Assembly (NCBI RefSeq): GCF_042453785.1
Contig: NC_091677.1
Location: 28,087,501 to 28,151,500 of the forward strand
Direction: 5' to 3'
Length of the DNA stretch: 64,000 nt
Source: Malus domestica
Lineage: Eukaryota > Streptophyta > Magnoliopsida > Rosales > Rosaceae
Part shown: piece by piece, positions 1-12,200 of the stretch
Numbering within the stretch: position 1 is the first letter of the stretch
How the letters are laid out: each line of letters starts with the position of its first letter
Program-made: the position numbers and the translations under genes
The notes under the pieces: model-generated
Told to the model about the DNA's origin: nothing
The model's database searches: none
Seen by the model: the letters and a program-made list of their open reading frames with translations, nothing else

Positions 1-460
1 GTTGTGTCATGGTGTACTTCTGGATTTACTGTTAGTATACTTTTGATTTCATAATTATACATAGTATGATTTTCTGGAAACTATATAGGTTTTACGGCGA
101 GGGGTTACTACCATTGATAATTGAAATGCTTTTGAAAATCTTTGTGTTGCTGACTCACGCTTTCTATTTTTGCACCCCTCCAGGTTCTAGTAGCAAAGTT
201 TACTGACACTCCCCAGTTCAAGTGGCTCCTTATGATGGTATAATTATTATCTTACCTCACTGTACTTTTTTTATGCTTTGTATCACGCGTGAAATGGGTC
301 GAAAACCGTTCACCACGCACTCGTGTATATAGGCACTTTTAGGTTTAAATTTATTTATATTTTACACATTATCACACTTTATGGCTTCGTCACATTCCAG
401 GTGTCGGCCAGCACAGCTTGATTCGGAGTTCTAGTGGACATTCCGAGTCAGGGTGTGTCA
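1..460 (+). mobile_element. 3' part of a long LTR (probable Gypsy), cut by window edge
   Basis: This stretch aligns by eye with the 3' third of the long LTR at 49383-51654. Shared features are the block around TTTTACGGCGA, the GGTTCTAGT block and a terminal GGGTGTGTCA (GGGATGTGTTACA in the other copy). Its end at 460 is where CACTA-type subterminal repeats begin, so it may have inserted into that element. No coding region is visible. The 5' end lies outside the window, so solo LTR versus complete element cannot be decided. Confidence 0.55.
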
Positions 461-930
461 TTACGACACTTACTTTACATGGTGTCAGAATTTCTATAGC
501 TTATAACCGACATAAACTATTAATGTTGCTTATAACTGACATAGATTTTAATATTTTTTAATAGTGGTATCGCATTAAAAAAAACTGTGTCGCTTTTAAC
601 CGACATAATGTCAGCGTCGGTTAAAAGAAAACTGGTGTCGCTTTTTTCCGACACTAATGATAGTTTTTAAATATTTTCTAAGCTAGTGTCAATTGTAGCC
701 GACATAAGTTTTAATTTTTATTAAATATTTTGAAACCCGGTGTCGCTTGTAATCGACATAAAGTTACCGTCGGTTAAAAGAAGACAGGTGTCGCTTATAC
801 CCGACACTAGAGAAAGTTTTTAAATATTTTCAAAGCCTGTGTCGTTGTAGTCGACATAGATTTTAATTTTTTTTTAAATATTTTGAAACTCGATGCAGTT
901 GTAGGCGACAGATTGGTGGCCTATATATAC
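461..930. repeat. CACTA-type subterminal repeat array, left block
   Basis: The unit GTGTCG(C/G)TT...AACCGACAT recurs every 30-70 bp in both orientations with AT-rich spacers. The same motif (GTCGGTT / AACCGAC) fills 5340-7215, which ends in a CACTA terminus. Dense short subterminal repeats are typical of En/Spm-type transposons, where they bind the TnpA-like protein. I read this as the other subterminal side, or a fragment, of the element ending at 7237. Confidence 0.5.
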
Positions 931-1420
931 CCTCAAGAATAAGCCTGGCAAACGGGTCATGTCTGTCGTGTTCGTGTTGTTTTCGTGTAACACTTGTTAT
1001 CTTAACGGGTCATATCGTGTCACACCCGTTATCTTACGGTCCTTAACAGGTCGAGTCACTTTACCCGACCCGTTATGACCCGTTAAAAAAAAAAAAATTC
1101 TTAAATTTGCACATACCACACATTGCCACATAAATATTACTTCAGAACGTTAAAACATATTTGTTATTTAAGTACTACATCTACACTTGAAAATAAGAGT
1201 CTAATAAACAAACATCCATACACTACTAGTCTATTACAAAATATTAAATGTGAAAGGATACGCAAAATGAAAGAGTTTTTGTTTTAAAGGTTGTGAAGCC
1301 TTTCTCAAAAGTTTAAACCTTGCCAATGGAACTCAAAGCTTGCATGTTATTCCTTTTACAAAATCCTCAATTTTCATCGATCATCAGAATATAAGATTTT
1401 GTGGTATCCACTTGTGTAAA
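931..1420. other. AT-rich repeat-derived sequence, no gene
   Basis: It contains several copies of a CGGGTCAT / CGTGTTGT-type short repeat (about 950-1090) followed by a poly-A tract, then AT-rich DNA without an open frame. I see no promoter, RNA gene or recognisable element end. Confidence 0.4.
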
Positions 1421-2820
1421 TATTTTAAATTGACGATCAAATTAGTTCATTGTATTCATATAGGATCAAGGAGTGTAGATGTAAAAAAATCATCAAAATC
1501 GGAGTTAAAATAGCCGTTAGATCGTGATTTTTTGTTTATAACCGTCGAAAAGTTTTGTCCCGTGACTTGATCTTTGAATGTTTGTTTTTTGCAATTTTTG
1601 GTGTATGCGATCTTGAAGTATATACAAATATGTTTGACGGTTGGATCGTTGAAACTAGTTTCGTAGAATGCATATTCCATCAAAACAATAGATTCATTAA
1701 CTTTTAAGAGTTTATTCATGCTTTCATTAAGTATAACCTCCAGTATAAATATTTTAAATTGAAGATTGAGTTCATTCATTGTATTCATATAGGGTCAAGG
1801 AGTGTAGGTGTTAAAAATCATCAAAATCAGAGTTAAAATAACCGTTAAATCGTGATTTTTCGCTGATAACCGTCGAAAAGTTTTGTGTCGTTACTTGATT
1901 TTTGAATGCTTGTTTTTTGCGATTTTTGGCGTATGCAATCTCGAAGCATATACAAACAATTTTGATGGTTGGATTGTTGAAATTAGTTTCGTAGAATGCA
2001 TATCCCATCAAAACAATAGATTCACTAACACTTAAGAGTTTATTCATACTTTCATTAACTATGACATAAGATTTTGTGGTATCCACTTGTGTAAATATTT
2101 TAAATTGACGATCAAATTAGTTCATTGTATTCATATAGGATTAAAGAGTGTAGCTGTAAAAAAATCATCAAAATCGGAGTGAAAATAACCGTTAAATCGT
2201 GATTTTTTCGTTTACAATCATCGAAAAGTTTTGTGCCGTTACTTGATCTCTGAATGTTTGTTTTTTTGTGATTTTTTGCGTATGCGATCCCGAAGCATAT
2301 ACAAAAAAGTTTGACGGTTGGATCGTTAAATTAGTGTCGTAGGATGCGTATCCCATCAAAATGATAGATTCACTAACACTAGTTTATTTATACTTTCATT
2401 AAGTATAACATAAGATTTTGTGGTATCCACTAGTGTCAATATTTTAAATTGAAGATTTAATTCATTCATTGTATTCATATAGTATCAAAGAGTGTAGCTA
2501 TAAAAAATAATTAAAATCGAAGTTAAAATAACCGTTAAATCATGATTTTTCATTTTATAACCGTTGAAAAGTTTTGTCCCGTTACTTTATCTCTGAATGT
2601 TTGTTTCTTGCAATTTTTGGCATATGCAATCTCGAAGTATATACATACATGTTTGACGGTTGGATCGTTGAAACTAGTTTCGTAGAATGCGTATCCCATA
2701 GAGTTTATTCATACTTTCATTAAGTATAACATAAGATTTTGTGGTATCCACTAGTGTAAATATTTTAAAATTGAAGATCGAGTTCATTCATTATATTCAT
2801 ATAGGGTCATTGTATTCATA
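1421..2820. repeat. Tandem repeat, ~320-346 bp unit, just over 4 copies
   Basis: The landmark TATTTTAAAT followed by TGACGATC or TGAAGAT recurs at about 1421, 1750, 2096, 2440 and 2760, giving periods near 329, 346, 344 and 320 bp. Each unit holds the same blocks (AACCGTCGAAAAGTTTTGT, GTTTGACGGTTGGATCGTT, TAGAATGC). Copies differ by substitutions and small indels. The open frames on the minus strand here are shadows of the repeat and break at different places in each copy. Confidence 0.8.
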
Positions 2821-2858
2821 TTGATGATTATGCCATACCTCATTTGGATGATCGGATA

Positions 2859-5059
2859 TGTCACGCCCCAAATCCGGGGTCGGTAAAAAAAAAAAACCCC
2901 GCACCCAGCGCGCGAGTAAAAGTAAAATAAATAAAAGGAAATTGACACGGGTTGGAAAATAAACTCTTCTTATTTAAAATAACTCAATAATTCTTTACAA
3001 GGCTAAAATAAAGAAATACAAAATTCTATCCTCACACTTAATCCGATCTCATCCCGTCTACCCTCTTAGATTGTTTAGTTCGTGAACCTGCATAACAATA
3101 GAGGGGTGAGCTTTAATAGCTCGGTAGGGACATAACCTTATTACAGTAAATTGACAATATTAAATTAAGTGTCATGAAATCATATAGCCAAATATCAAAT
3201 CATTATTGATAATAATGCATGAATGCAATTGAACCTTTTCGGCTACCCCCGTTACTTTATATAATAAAGCACGCGGACCTGCATGTCCCATACCATGCAT
3301 TTTACCCCTGCAAAGGTGGTTCAAATGTTCTATTATACAAATTAACCCCCCGTAACTCAATCATCCCAATTTCCCCTTTTGTTAGTCATCTTGCCAAAAC
3401 CCTTCGTCTCCAATCCCGAATTACCCTCAAAGAAACTATGCACTGTGGGCTCGCCTGAGACTTGGTACCTACTAAGAGTTTGGCTCAACTACACAAAAGA
3501 TCATTTTCAATTACCCTCATTTCCAGAATTCCTTCCTTAGTACCGAAATTCCAACCACTTCTCACACATCATGAATGATGCATAAATAATGTCATTTCAT
3601 CTTTCACATGTCTAATAGTATATTCTCAACGAATAGCATTTCAACAACAATTCAATAATCAATAAAAAGTAAACACCCAAAAGCAGTATTTATATCCAAT
3701 TAGCAAACCAGATCACATTAATCAACCAACAAGATCAATAATAATACTATAATGCTTCACCAAATTTAATAAAGCCAATCTCTGTAAAGGTCTGCCGTAT
3801 TTCCCCTACCTGGACTCCAAAGCATTGCACCAACTCTCTATTACAAGAGTGCACCACTATTGTGATCAATTCCTATTTCACAAGTACAAGCAAATCACTA
3901 AAATGCATAACAAATGTAACCCTAGTTAGACTACTTGGTATTACTAATCTAACACCACTTGATTCAAAAGTCATTTTGGTCGATATGAAATAACGCAACT
4001 GCAATAGAAGACGTTTGAATGTAAAAGGATTTAGGAAATAAGCAATATATATATATAGCTCACTGTATAATACAAGTTCCTCAAAACACTTTGGCTTATA
4101 TAATTGCATAAAAGCTTTGTCATATTATACATATATACATATATATTTTCCTGATATGTATCAGTATGAACTATTTTACAAAATAATACTCCAACCGAGT
4201 TGGAATTGTAAAAGTCGTTTTATAAGGGTATTACAAATAGACCAACACTTTAAATCAAAACAGGCTTTGCATTATCCAGTACTATATAGTGAACAAACTG
4301 ATCATACCATACTTGAAACCAAAAGGCTGTAGTTGTAAAAATAGGTATACGTTATATAGAATAGTTTTGCATCAAATAGGCAGCATTATATAAAACCCTT
4401 GCATATAAAACTTGTTTTGCAGTTTCTGCCTAAAAGCAACCATGAAAGACAACGATTTACTACATAAAATAGCTAAGCAAAGAACAAAGAGAGCTGCGAA
4501 TCATTACCTTGCTGCAGGCTGACATCCCAAGCGGGAAGATAAATACGAATAATTCAGCACCCTTCTCTCTGATTCTATTTGATTTCTTAATCCTTTCCTT
4601 CTATTTGTCTTCTCGTCTCTCCTCTCTTTCTCTCTCAACATATATATATACAAACACAACCACATGAGCTGCAAAGCATGCATTGCATGCTAGCTTGTGT
4701 TCGAAAACAATGGAGTTGATCTCCTATTTATAGGTTACTAAACGGAAACTACAAAGCCCCTTATTGGTTGAAGTTGGCGGCTAACCACAGCTGTTAAGCT
4801 AGCTGTAGGCACTGAGGAGAAAGAAGATGGCAACTAATTCAGGTGAGTACACGTGGTCTTAAGTCATAGACCGCAAGAAGAGATGGCAATCTCATTCAAA
4901 ATATTTGTGTTGGCTTCTAAGTGGCCAGGTGGGTCAGTCAAAACAAACTAATTATATATACATACATATAAATGCATACGTACATGTACATATAAATACA
5001 TACATATAAATACATACGTATATGTACATATGTATACACATTAAATATGGGATCTTACA
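2859..5059 (-). mobile_element. Solo LTR, 2.2 kb, TSD GGATA
   Basis: The block starts TGTCACGCCCC and ends GGGATCTTACA, and is flanked on both sides by the perfect 5-bp duplication GGATA (2854-2858 and 5060-5064). On the minus strand it reads TGTAAGATCCC...GGGGCGTGACA, the TG...CA form of long plant LTRs. No internal retrotransposon domain or second LTR is present, so it is a solo LTR left by LTR-LTR recombination. It contains TA-rich microsatellites near 4640 and 4960-5040. Short open frames inside show no recognisable protein. Confidence 0.85.
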
Positions 5060-5329
5060 GGATACTTGACAATGAAAATTTTTCCATACAAGGGTTGGCG
5101 TGGAAGAGACTCATTTTCATGAATCATTACCGTATGTGATGATATTAATTAGACTAAATATATTAATTATTTTATGTATTAATTAGACTATGTTTCAATT
5201 CGTATGTGATGATATTTTATCATAAAATTATATTTTTTTTTATTATGTATTTTATTTATTAAAATTTTAAAATATTATGTGAGATAACATTAAAAAAAAA
5301 GCACTGGTTAATTTTTTTTCCTTAGGTTA

Positions 5330-7237
5330 AACATTTTTTTTTTCAAAATAGTTTTCTGTCTCTTTTATCCGACGCCATTGGTCGGATTATTTGAAATACT
5401 TAGGCGGGAATTTTCCCGCTTGTATCTCTTAATTTGACGCCATGTGAGTAGTGTCGGTTAAAAGCGACGTAAAGTGACTTGGGAAGAGAAATTCAATCAG
5501 TCACTTGGGAAGAGGACCGTCAGTTCGCAGTCAATGTGTCAGATGTGCTATCGTTTTTAACCGACGTTGAATCCATTTAAACCGACACTGCGTATATTTC
5601 AATAAAGTGTGTCAGAATCTAGTGTTGGTTATAATCAACACCAATTTTCATTAAACCGACGCCGCCTGAACTTCAATAAAGTTTGTCAGGCTTCATTTAA
5701 TTCGACATGTATATCAGTAAAGTCTGTCAGAAGCTGGTGTCGGTTTTAATCGACGCTAAGCTTAATTTATTTCGATGTCATGCAATCAATGTCGGTTTTA
5801 ACCAACGCCAACTCAGTATCCATATTTATACCCCTTCTTCCCCATTTCATCTGTGCCTTCATTTCTGTCTTTCTCCTTCTCCATCCCCATTTTATCCGTG
5901 CTCCTTCTTCCCCGTGTGTCCTTTTCTTCCTCCGTTTCAGTTTGTCTCCTTCTCCTTCCAGAAACTTATGCTATGGATCAACATTTTGAAGATCAACATT
6001 CTGAGGAACTCCAATTCGAAGAGGAAGAGTTAGAGGGTGGTTCATTTTTAAATTATTATGATTATTAATTTCTGCTTCTGCTTTGTAGTTTAACTGGTAT
6101 TATGCTTAAATTGAAAATTTATTTTTTGTTTCTTGGGTTTTAACTATTTTTTTCTGTATTTGTAAGGATCAACTCAACGGAGACGCGGACCCTCAATTCC
6201 TACTTGGAAAGAACAGCCTTGTTCATTTGATTCATCTGGAGAATGCATTAGTGATCATTCTAGTGCGTTTTCTAGACATGTAGCGGCAGAGGTTACAGAT
6301 TACAGAAATATTTCAATGGTGAGAGATTGGCGTTTGATCAAGGAAGAAGACAAGGAAGTGTTCAGGAATAAAATAAAGGTATAATTTTTTTTTTTACTTG
6401 AAGATTGTAGAATAAGTCAATGATTATAATAATAATAATTAATTAGCTTGGATTTTTTTGATGAATTTAGGATTATGTTATTTTTCAAGAAGAAGATATA
6501 GTAAAAATGCTAATGATCCGCCACATGACGCTTAAGATTGCGGAGCATGCACATAAAGAGTATAGAAATAAATTAAAAAAAAATGTATTATATTGATAAA
6601 CCAGTCAAGTTTGTTATGGCGGATGGGTTTTTGTATGTTATGTGTGACATAAAATGTTGGTTATGGTAGATAATTGTTATTAATTTTTATTAATGTTTGC
6701 TTTGGCCTAAAATATGTCGAGAATTATTTTTTATATAAATTTTATTATTATTAATAATTAATTTAATTTTTTTTATTATTAAAATATTTGGTGTCGCTTA
6801 TGGACGACAGCACAAGAAATATTTCATGTATCAAGATGTTAGGTAATGTCGGTTCGAACCGACAGTAGGTTTGATTAATTTATTATTTTAACTGTTGATG
6901 TCGGTTATGATCGACAGTAGGTTGGGTATTTTAATTCTTTAATTGTTGCTTGATGTCGCTTAGAACAGCCATCATGTCAGAACTTAACATTGCTTCTAAC
7001 AGAATTAATGTTGGATGTCGCTTTTAAGCAACGCTGTTGTTCTTTTTTATTTTATATTACTTTGCTTCTTGGCGACGGATTAAAGGGACTAACCGACGTC
7101 AATACCCTTTTGGTGACGGTAGCAATGGTGTTGCTTCACCTATCTGACATTGCACGACTTTATGTCGGATTTTATGATAGTAATCGGGTTTATTGTCGGT
7201 TTTTACACAGCCAGTGATAACCTCTTTTGTAGTAGTG
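5330..7237 (+). mobile_element. CACTA (En/Spm-like) element, right end
   Basis: The right end at 7237 reads, on the minus strand, CACTACTACAAAAGAGGTT, a standard CACTA terminus. Inward of it, 5340-5830 and 6780-7215 are packed with GTCGGTT/AACCGAC-type subterminal repeats. A matching left terminus was not found in the window, so the element probably extends left through the satellite and the 2.2 kb LTR, or is truncated. It carries a short TNP-like ORF (5973-6596) and no transposase, so it looks non-autonomous. Confidence 0.7.
5973..6596 (+). CDS. Truncated Transposase_24 (Ptta/En/Spm)-like protein, 3 exons
   Basis: Three exons join in frame: 5973-6039, 6167-6378 and 6471-6596, with GT-AG introns, giving about 134 aa. 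The N terminus is acidic (repeated Glu). The middle resembles the plant Ptta/En/Spm protein pattern: RRGPS, then SSAFSRHVAAEV, a W..I.EEDKE segment, and KEYRNKLKK near the end. Family members normally continue well past the KEY-KLHKHY region, whereas this frame stops just after it, so it is a shortened version. It lies between the subterminal repeat blocks of the CACTA element, as a TnpA-like gene would. The splice model is my own reading. Function is unproven; a DNA-binding accessory protein or a dead remnant are both possible. Confidence 0.5.
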
Positions 7238-7524
7238 TTTAGGGCATACTTCCAACAAATATGCTACGAAGAGAATTGCTCTAAATTCTAAAACTCCTTG
7301 TTGCCGAAAGCATACATTTTCTGAGCGCCGAAGCTTGTGCATGAAGAGGAGATGCAACATGGAGACCTTTCCCACTTTACAGGAGTAATAAAATAGTAGG
7401 TTTAGGAGATAAACTAGGAAAAATAACATGTTGAAAATCTTGCAGCCTGTTCAAAGTACGCAACGAAATGACTTCTGGAGGCTCAACCTTATTCTCCCAC
7501 AAGAAGTTTCTTGCACCCCATAGA
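7238..7524. other. Intergenic spacer between CACTA end and solo LTR
   Basis: Unique-looking AT-rich DNA. I see no gene, RNA or element boundary apart from those of its neighbours. Confidence 0.4.
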
Positions 7525-8261
7525 TGTTGGAAGTTTTGAGACTCTTGTCCCACATTGGGGAAAACAAGATTCCCAATGGTCTTTATATAGATTTAATGCT
7601 TTAGTCTAGTAATTACAACATGGGCCATTTGGAAATGGATTAAAGGCTTGGGCCTTATGGTTGTGTGGATTAGGCTTGTATAATATAGCCTAAATACAAT
7701 TAATATTAATTAATCAAGACAAGGGCCTTGGGATTAATTAATATTAAAATTAATCTGATTCATTAATTTTAATTTTCGGATTAAGTTTTTAATTAATTTA
7801 TTAATTAAAAACGTTTTGATTAAAAGACACAGCTCTTAGAAAGAGTTGTGTACCTTCAAATACACTGAACATGTATCAGTGTATTTGAAAGGTTGTGAAA
7901 CAACCTATATATCTACAATCACAGTTTTCAAATGGATCATCATTTCTTGTTCCTTTCTTCTGTACGAATTTCTAGAGAGTAAACACACAAAAAGCAAATT
8001 CGCTAGAGTTCTAGAATCCAGTGCGGATTGTAGAATTAGGTAGTTGAATCCTGGTCAAGCAGACGTCGTAAAACCACAAACACAAGAGTGGGACGAAAAT
8101 AATCTTCGAAGGACATAGCTTTTACATTAACCTCTACCTTCTGTAATCAAGTTAGTAACATTAATTTCTGTATTCATTTCATTCTGCACAGCAAGTATAT
8201 ATTGATTAATAAAATAGTAGAATTTCTGTTATTTTGTTTATTTCTGAATTGTTCTCCAACA
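7525..8261. mobile_element. Solo LTR, 737 bp, TSD ATAGA
   Basis: It begins TGTTGGAAG and ends TTCTCCAACA (inverted TGTTGGA/TCCAACA tips) and is flanked by the perfect duplication ATAGA (7520-7524 and 8262-8266). There are no retrotransposon domains and no second LTR, so it is a solo LTR. Size and tips fit a Copia element, but no internal sequence confirms the superfamily. It ends about 980 bp upstream of the 4CL start codon. Confidence 0.85.
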
Positions 8262-8967
8262 ATAGAGTCTGTAAAACCATCATAACCATAGAGTTTCTCC
8301 GTTGGCAGTTGTTCCACTGTAAAATAAACCACTAAAAAAGGAGGTAGCTAGGCCAAAAAGGATAAGATCTCTACACATGAAGGGGGTAAAAGGTAATAAA
8401 CTTGGAAAACAAGAGAAGTGATAAAATCGTTGGTTTGTGATTTTCTTCCGCATATCAACCAGAAAAAACAAAACAAAAAACAAAAAAAGATCCTTCAGTT
8501 GTAATTAGCTTCAAAGACGGCATTAATCAATTTTTAAGTTCATAAATCAAACTGATCACTAATAAATGTATCAATTTTAGAAACCATTTGTAATGAAAAT
8601 TAATCTTCACAATTAATGTTCTATTTTCACAATAAAAAAATGTGGTTTGGAAAACTTTGATATAAATGGTATAAATCTAACCGTACAAAGCAAATTCATT
8701 TAAGTATTCAACCACAGCAAATGATACTGTAGAATTTTAATAGAATTCCAAGCCTGGTATTTTCTTAAATCTTGAGTTGTGAAAATCACTTTCCGACCAA
8801 GAAGCTCTGTGAGACGATCGTCTCCTAAATCATGACGTTGTAGTAGTAGTAGGTAAAGGGCAGTATGGTCTTCGCAGACACCAATTCCTTTGTCAGCCAG
8901 TGGTTGGTGTAAAGCCTTTGCCTTTAGAAAATGTCCTGACCCACCGCCACCATCCAAACCCACTTTC

Positions 8968-9140
8968 ACCAACCAAACCCCATGCACTCATCCCTTCCGA
9001 TTCCAGTCACCTATCACCACCAACCCCGAATGTCTCTTATCAAATTTCCAATCTTTCACAATCACGGTTTCACCCCCGAACAATTCCATAATCCCATTTC
9101 CCTCCCCCCCACCAACCACACCTCCAGTTGTATAAGAATA
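8968..9140 (+). promoter_or_regulatory. 4CL promoter: three AC-type MYB sites and TATA box
   Basis: ACCAACC occurs at 8968-8974 (as ACCAACCAAAC), 9019-9025 and 9111-9117. This is the AC-element core (ACCWACC) bound by R2R3-MYB regulators of phenylpropanoid and lignin genes. TATAAGAATA at 9131 is a plausible TATA box 114 bp before the ATG, so the transcript should start near 9160 with an 80-90 nt leader. The third AC core lies just upstream of the TATA box. Sites are seen directly; regulation by MYBs is inferred from the family. Confidence 0.65.
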
Positions 9141-9244
9141 ACCCCTACTGACCTCCCCTCTTCCCTCAAGCACCAATTCAGCTCAAAATAAACCAACAAT
9201 TTTGGTGTCTTTTTTCTCATTGGATAATCCCATTTTTCCAAGAG

Positions 9245-12200
9245 ATGGCTATAGAAACTATCCCAAACGACATCGTTTACCGGTCCAAACTCCCCGACAT
9301 CCCCATCCCAAAACACCTCCCTCTCCACTCCTACTGCCTCCACAACAAAAACCACTCGAGCTCTAAGCCCTGTATCATCGACGGCGCCACCGGAGACATA
9401 TACACCTTCGCCGATGTGGAACTTAACGCACGCAGAGTAGCTTCAGGGCTCAACAAGCTTGGAATCCAACAAGGCGACGTCATCATGCTCTTGCTCCCCA
9501 ACTCCCCAGCGTTCGCCTTTGCCTTCCTCGGAGCCTCCTTTCGCGGCGCTATGACAACCGCGGCGAACCCTTTCTTCACACCCGCCGAGATCTTAAAACA
9601 GGCCAAGGCCTCAAAAGCTAAACTCATCATCACCTTAGCGTGCTACTACGACAAGGTCAAGGACTTATCGTCATCAAGTGACGATGTTCACGACATTAAG
9701 CTAATGTGCGTCGACTCTCCGCCTGATCCGAGCTGTTTGCATTTCTCCGAGCTTCTTCAAGCTGATGAAAAGGACATGCCGGAGGTTGACATCAGCCCAG
9801 ACGACGTCGTCGCTCTACCCTACTCGTCCGGGACGACAGGCTTGCCTAAGGGGGTGATGCTAACGCACAAGGGTCTTGTGACAAGCGTTGCTCAGCAGGT
9901 GGACGGGGAAAATCCCAACTTGTATTATAGCACCGACGACGTCATCTTATGCGTGCTGCCACTTTTTCATATTTATTCTTTGAACTCGGTATTGCTTTGT
10001 GGACTTAGAGCAGGAGCTGCCATTTTGATGATGAACAAGTTTGAGATTGTTTCTCTGTTGGGCTTGATCGACAAGTACAAGGTTAGTATTGCACCGATCG
10101 TGCCGCCGATCGTTTTGGCCATCGCCAAGTTTCCCGATCTTGATAAGTACGATTTGTCGTCGATTCGAGTGCTTAAGTGTGGAGGGGCACCCCTTGGGAA
10201 GGAGCTTGAGGATACTGTGAGAGCCAAGTTTCCCAATGTCACACTTGGTCAGGTACGTACGCAATTAATACTTTCTCTATTCGTATATGTTTTTTTTTTC
10301 TCAGTGTCGTATCGTGTATACTTATGCTTCAAACAACTACATTTTACAATTCTAATAAAAGGTGCGTTTTTAAAAGTCTTTAGTACTAAATGTGATATCT
10401 GATACATGTAAATGCGTTTTCTTAACATTTATGGTACACATAAATGCATTTTTGTAACATTTAGCATACACTTAAATGCGTTTTCATAACAATTTTAGTA
10501 AAACAATCGAAGTAAAAAAAATAAAATACAAGTAGATAATCCAAATCATGATCTAGGATTAATGTATCGTAATTTTCTCTTGGTTCACTTTCTTTCTTTA
10601 TACTAACTAATTTTTGCAACATATTAAATATGTTTGCAAATATAAGAAGTTGATAAATTGGTTGATGCGTTGCACATTTGTGAGTGGTTAGCATAGATTA
10701 ATGTCCTGCCAAGTTGCCAACCATAATGTATTTGGCTGGGCATAAGGGACTTCATTTCATCCTCATGTTTTGCTTCTAAATCTTGTTACCTACAAGCTTC
10801 TTAAAACTACAAAATAAGTATAGTGATATTCATCTTTGTTTATAAATAACAGAGTTTAGGTTCGAATCTCTTGAATGAATTCAAAACTACTTTATTCCTC
10901 TAACTTTTAATGTAAATATATCTTGTTAGCTCCAAACCATTCAATATTTCCAAATCAGAGACTGAAAAAATAATCATAGGAAAGATAAGGTATCTTGCCC
11001 ACAATCTAAAAATATTGATTATTTAAATGTTTAGTTGACAGGCAACCAAAAATGGGGAAACAAAGAATTTAATGTAATTTATAATCATATCTTATAACAC
11101 ACGATACGATTTTGATGGTCACCCGTTAATATAGGAATTACAAGAAAAAACATGACGTGAGGATGATTTAATTGATTAATGGGTTAACCTAACACTAATA
11201 ATTCCAAACAATATCGTACTGTTACAAGATGAAAACGAAAGATGTATCATTCACATGGGACAAGTTTTTTGGCATATTTCTTTTTTTTTTAATTACCAAA
11301 AAAATATTTTTTTTCCCTTCTTTTGTTGAGATATAGAACATTATTTAATTAACAGAAATTTTTATCACACTTTTCAAAAAAATTATTATTATTTTTTCTA
11401 CGAGCAATATTCTACATTTACACACACACAGGAAAAAAGACAATTTGAATTCGGGACGCAGTTAATTATAGGGAAAGGTTCTAACTACCAAGACAATTCA
11501 CTACTTGTACAGAAACTTATTATTATATATGTAATATATTCCAATTAATTTATTTACATAAAAACAACTAGCTGGCTTATGTTCCGTATTTTAATACTTC
11601 TCCTTATTATTTGAAGCTTCTGAGTAAAAATTATTTGACTAATTAATTAAATGGGAGAGATGGTATATAATATAAGCAATTTGTTCATGTATTGTCAACG
11701 GATGACTTTAGAATGTGACAGAGACATTTCTATATGTAGCCTATTTGGTTTGATTTTTAGGCTTCTCATGTAGATATATATATCATATTAAGCATGTTTA
11801 GACTTTAATTAACTAGTTTAATCATCATTTGCAGGGATATGGAATGACAGAGGCAGGGCCAGTATTGACCATGTCATTGGCATTTGCCAAGCAACCCTTC
11901 GAGGTCAAACCAGGTGGATGTGGCACCGTCGTCCGAAATGCAGAGCTCAAGATCGTTGATCCTGAATCTGGTGCTTCTTTGCCACGCAACCAGCCTGGAG
12001 AGATTTGCATTAGAGGTGACCAGATCATGAAAGGTAATATATATTAAGTTCTACCTCTCATCTTATTTATATAATTGCGTATAACATTAATTAATTATAA
12101 GAAATGCAGTCAATATAGATTGATTTTCTTATTTTTCAAATAGAGTGAGACTCAGACACCTCTTTTGTAGACAAAAACGATTTCTTTAGTACATGTGGGA

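Noticed and set aside
1200..1245. CACTACTAG...TTACAAAA as a left CACTA terminus
   Set aside because: Only the first bases match the right TIR; it does not continue as CACTACTACAAAAGAGG.
8890..9191. Overlapping Pro/Ser/Thr-rich frames just upstream of 4CL
   Set aside because: They lie in the C-rich promoter and leader that carries the AC elements; no homology to any family I know.
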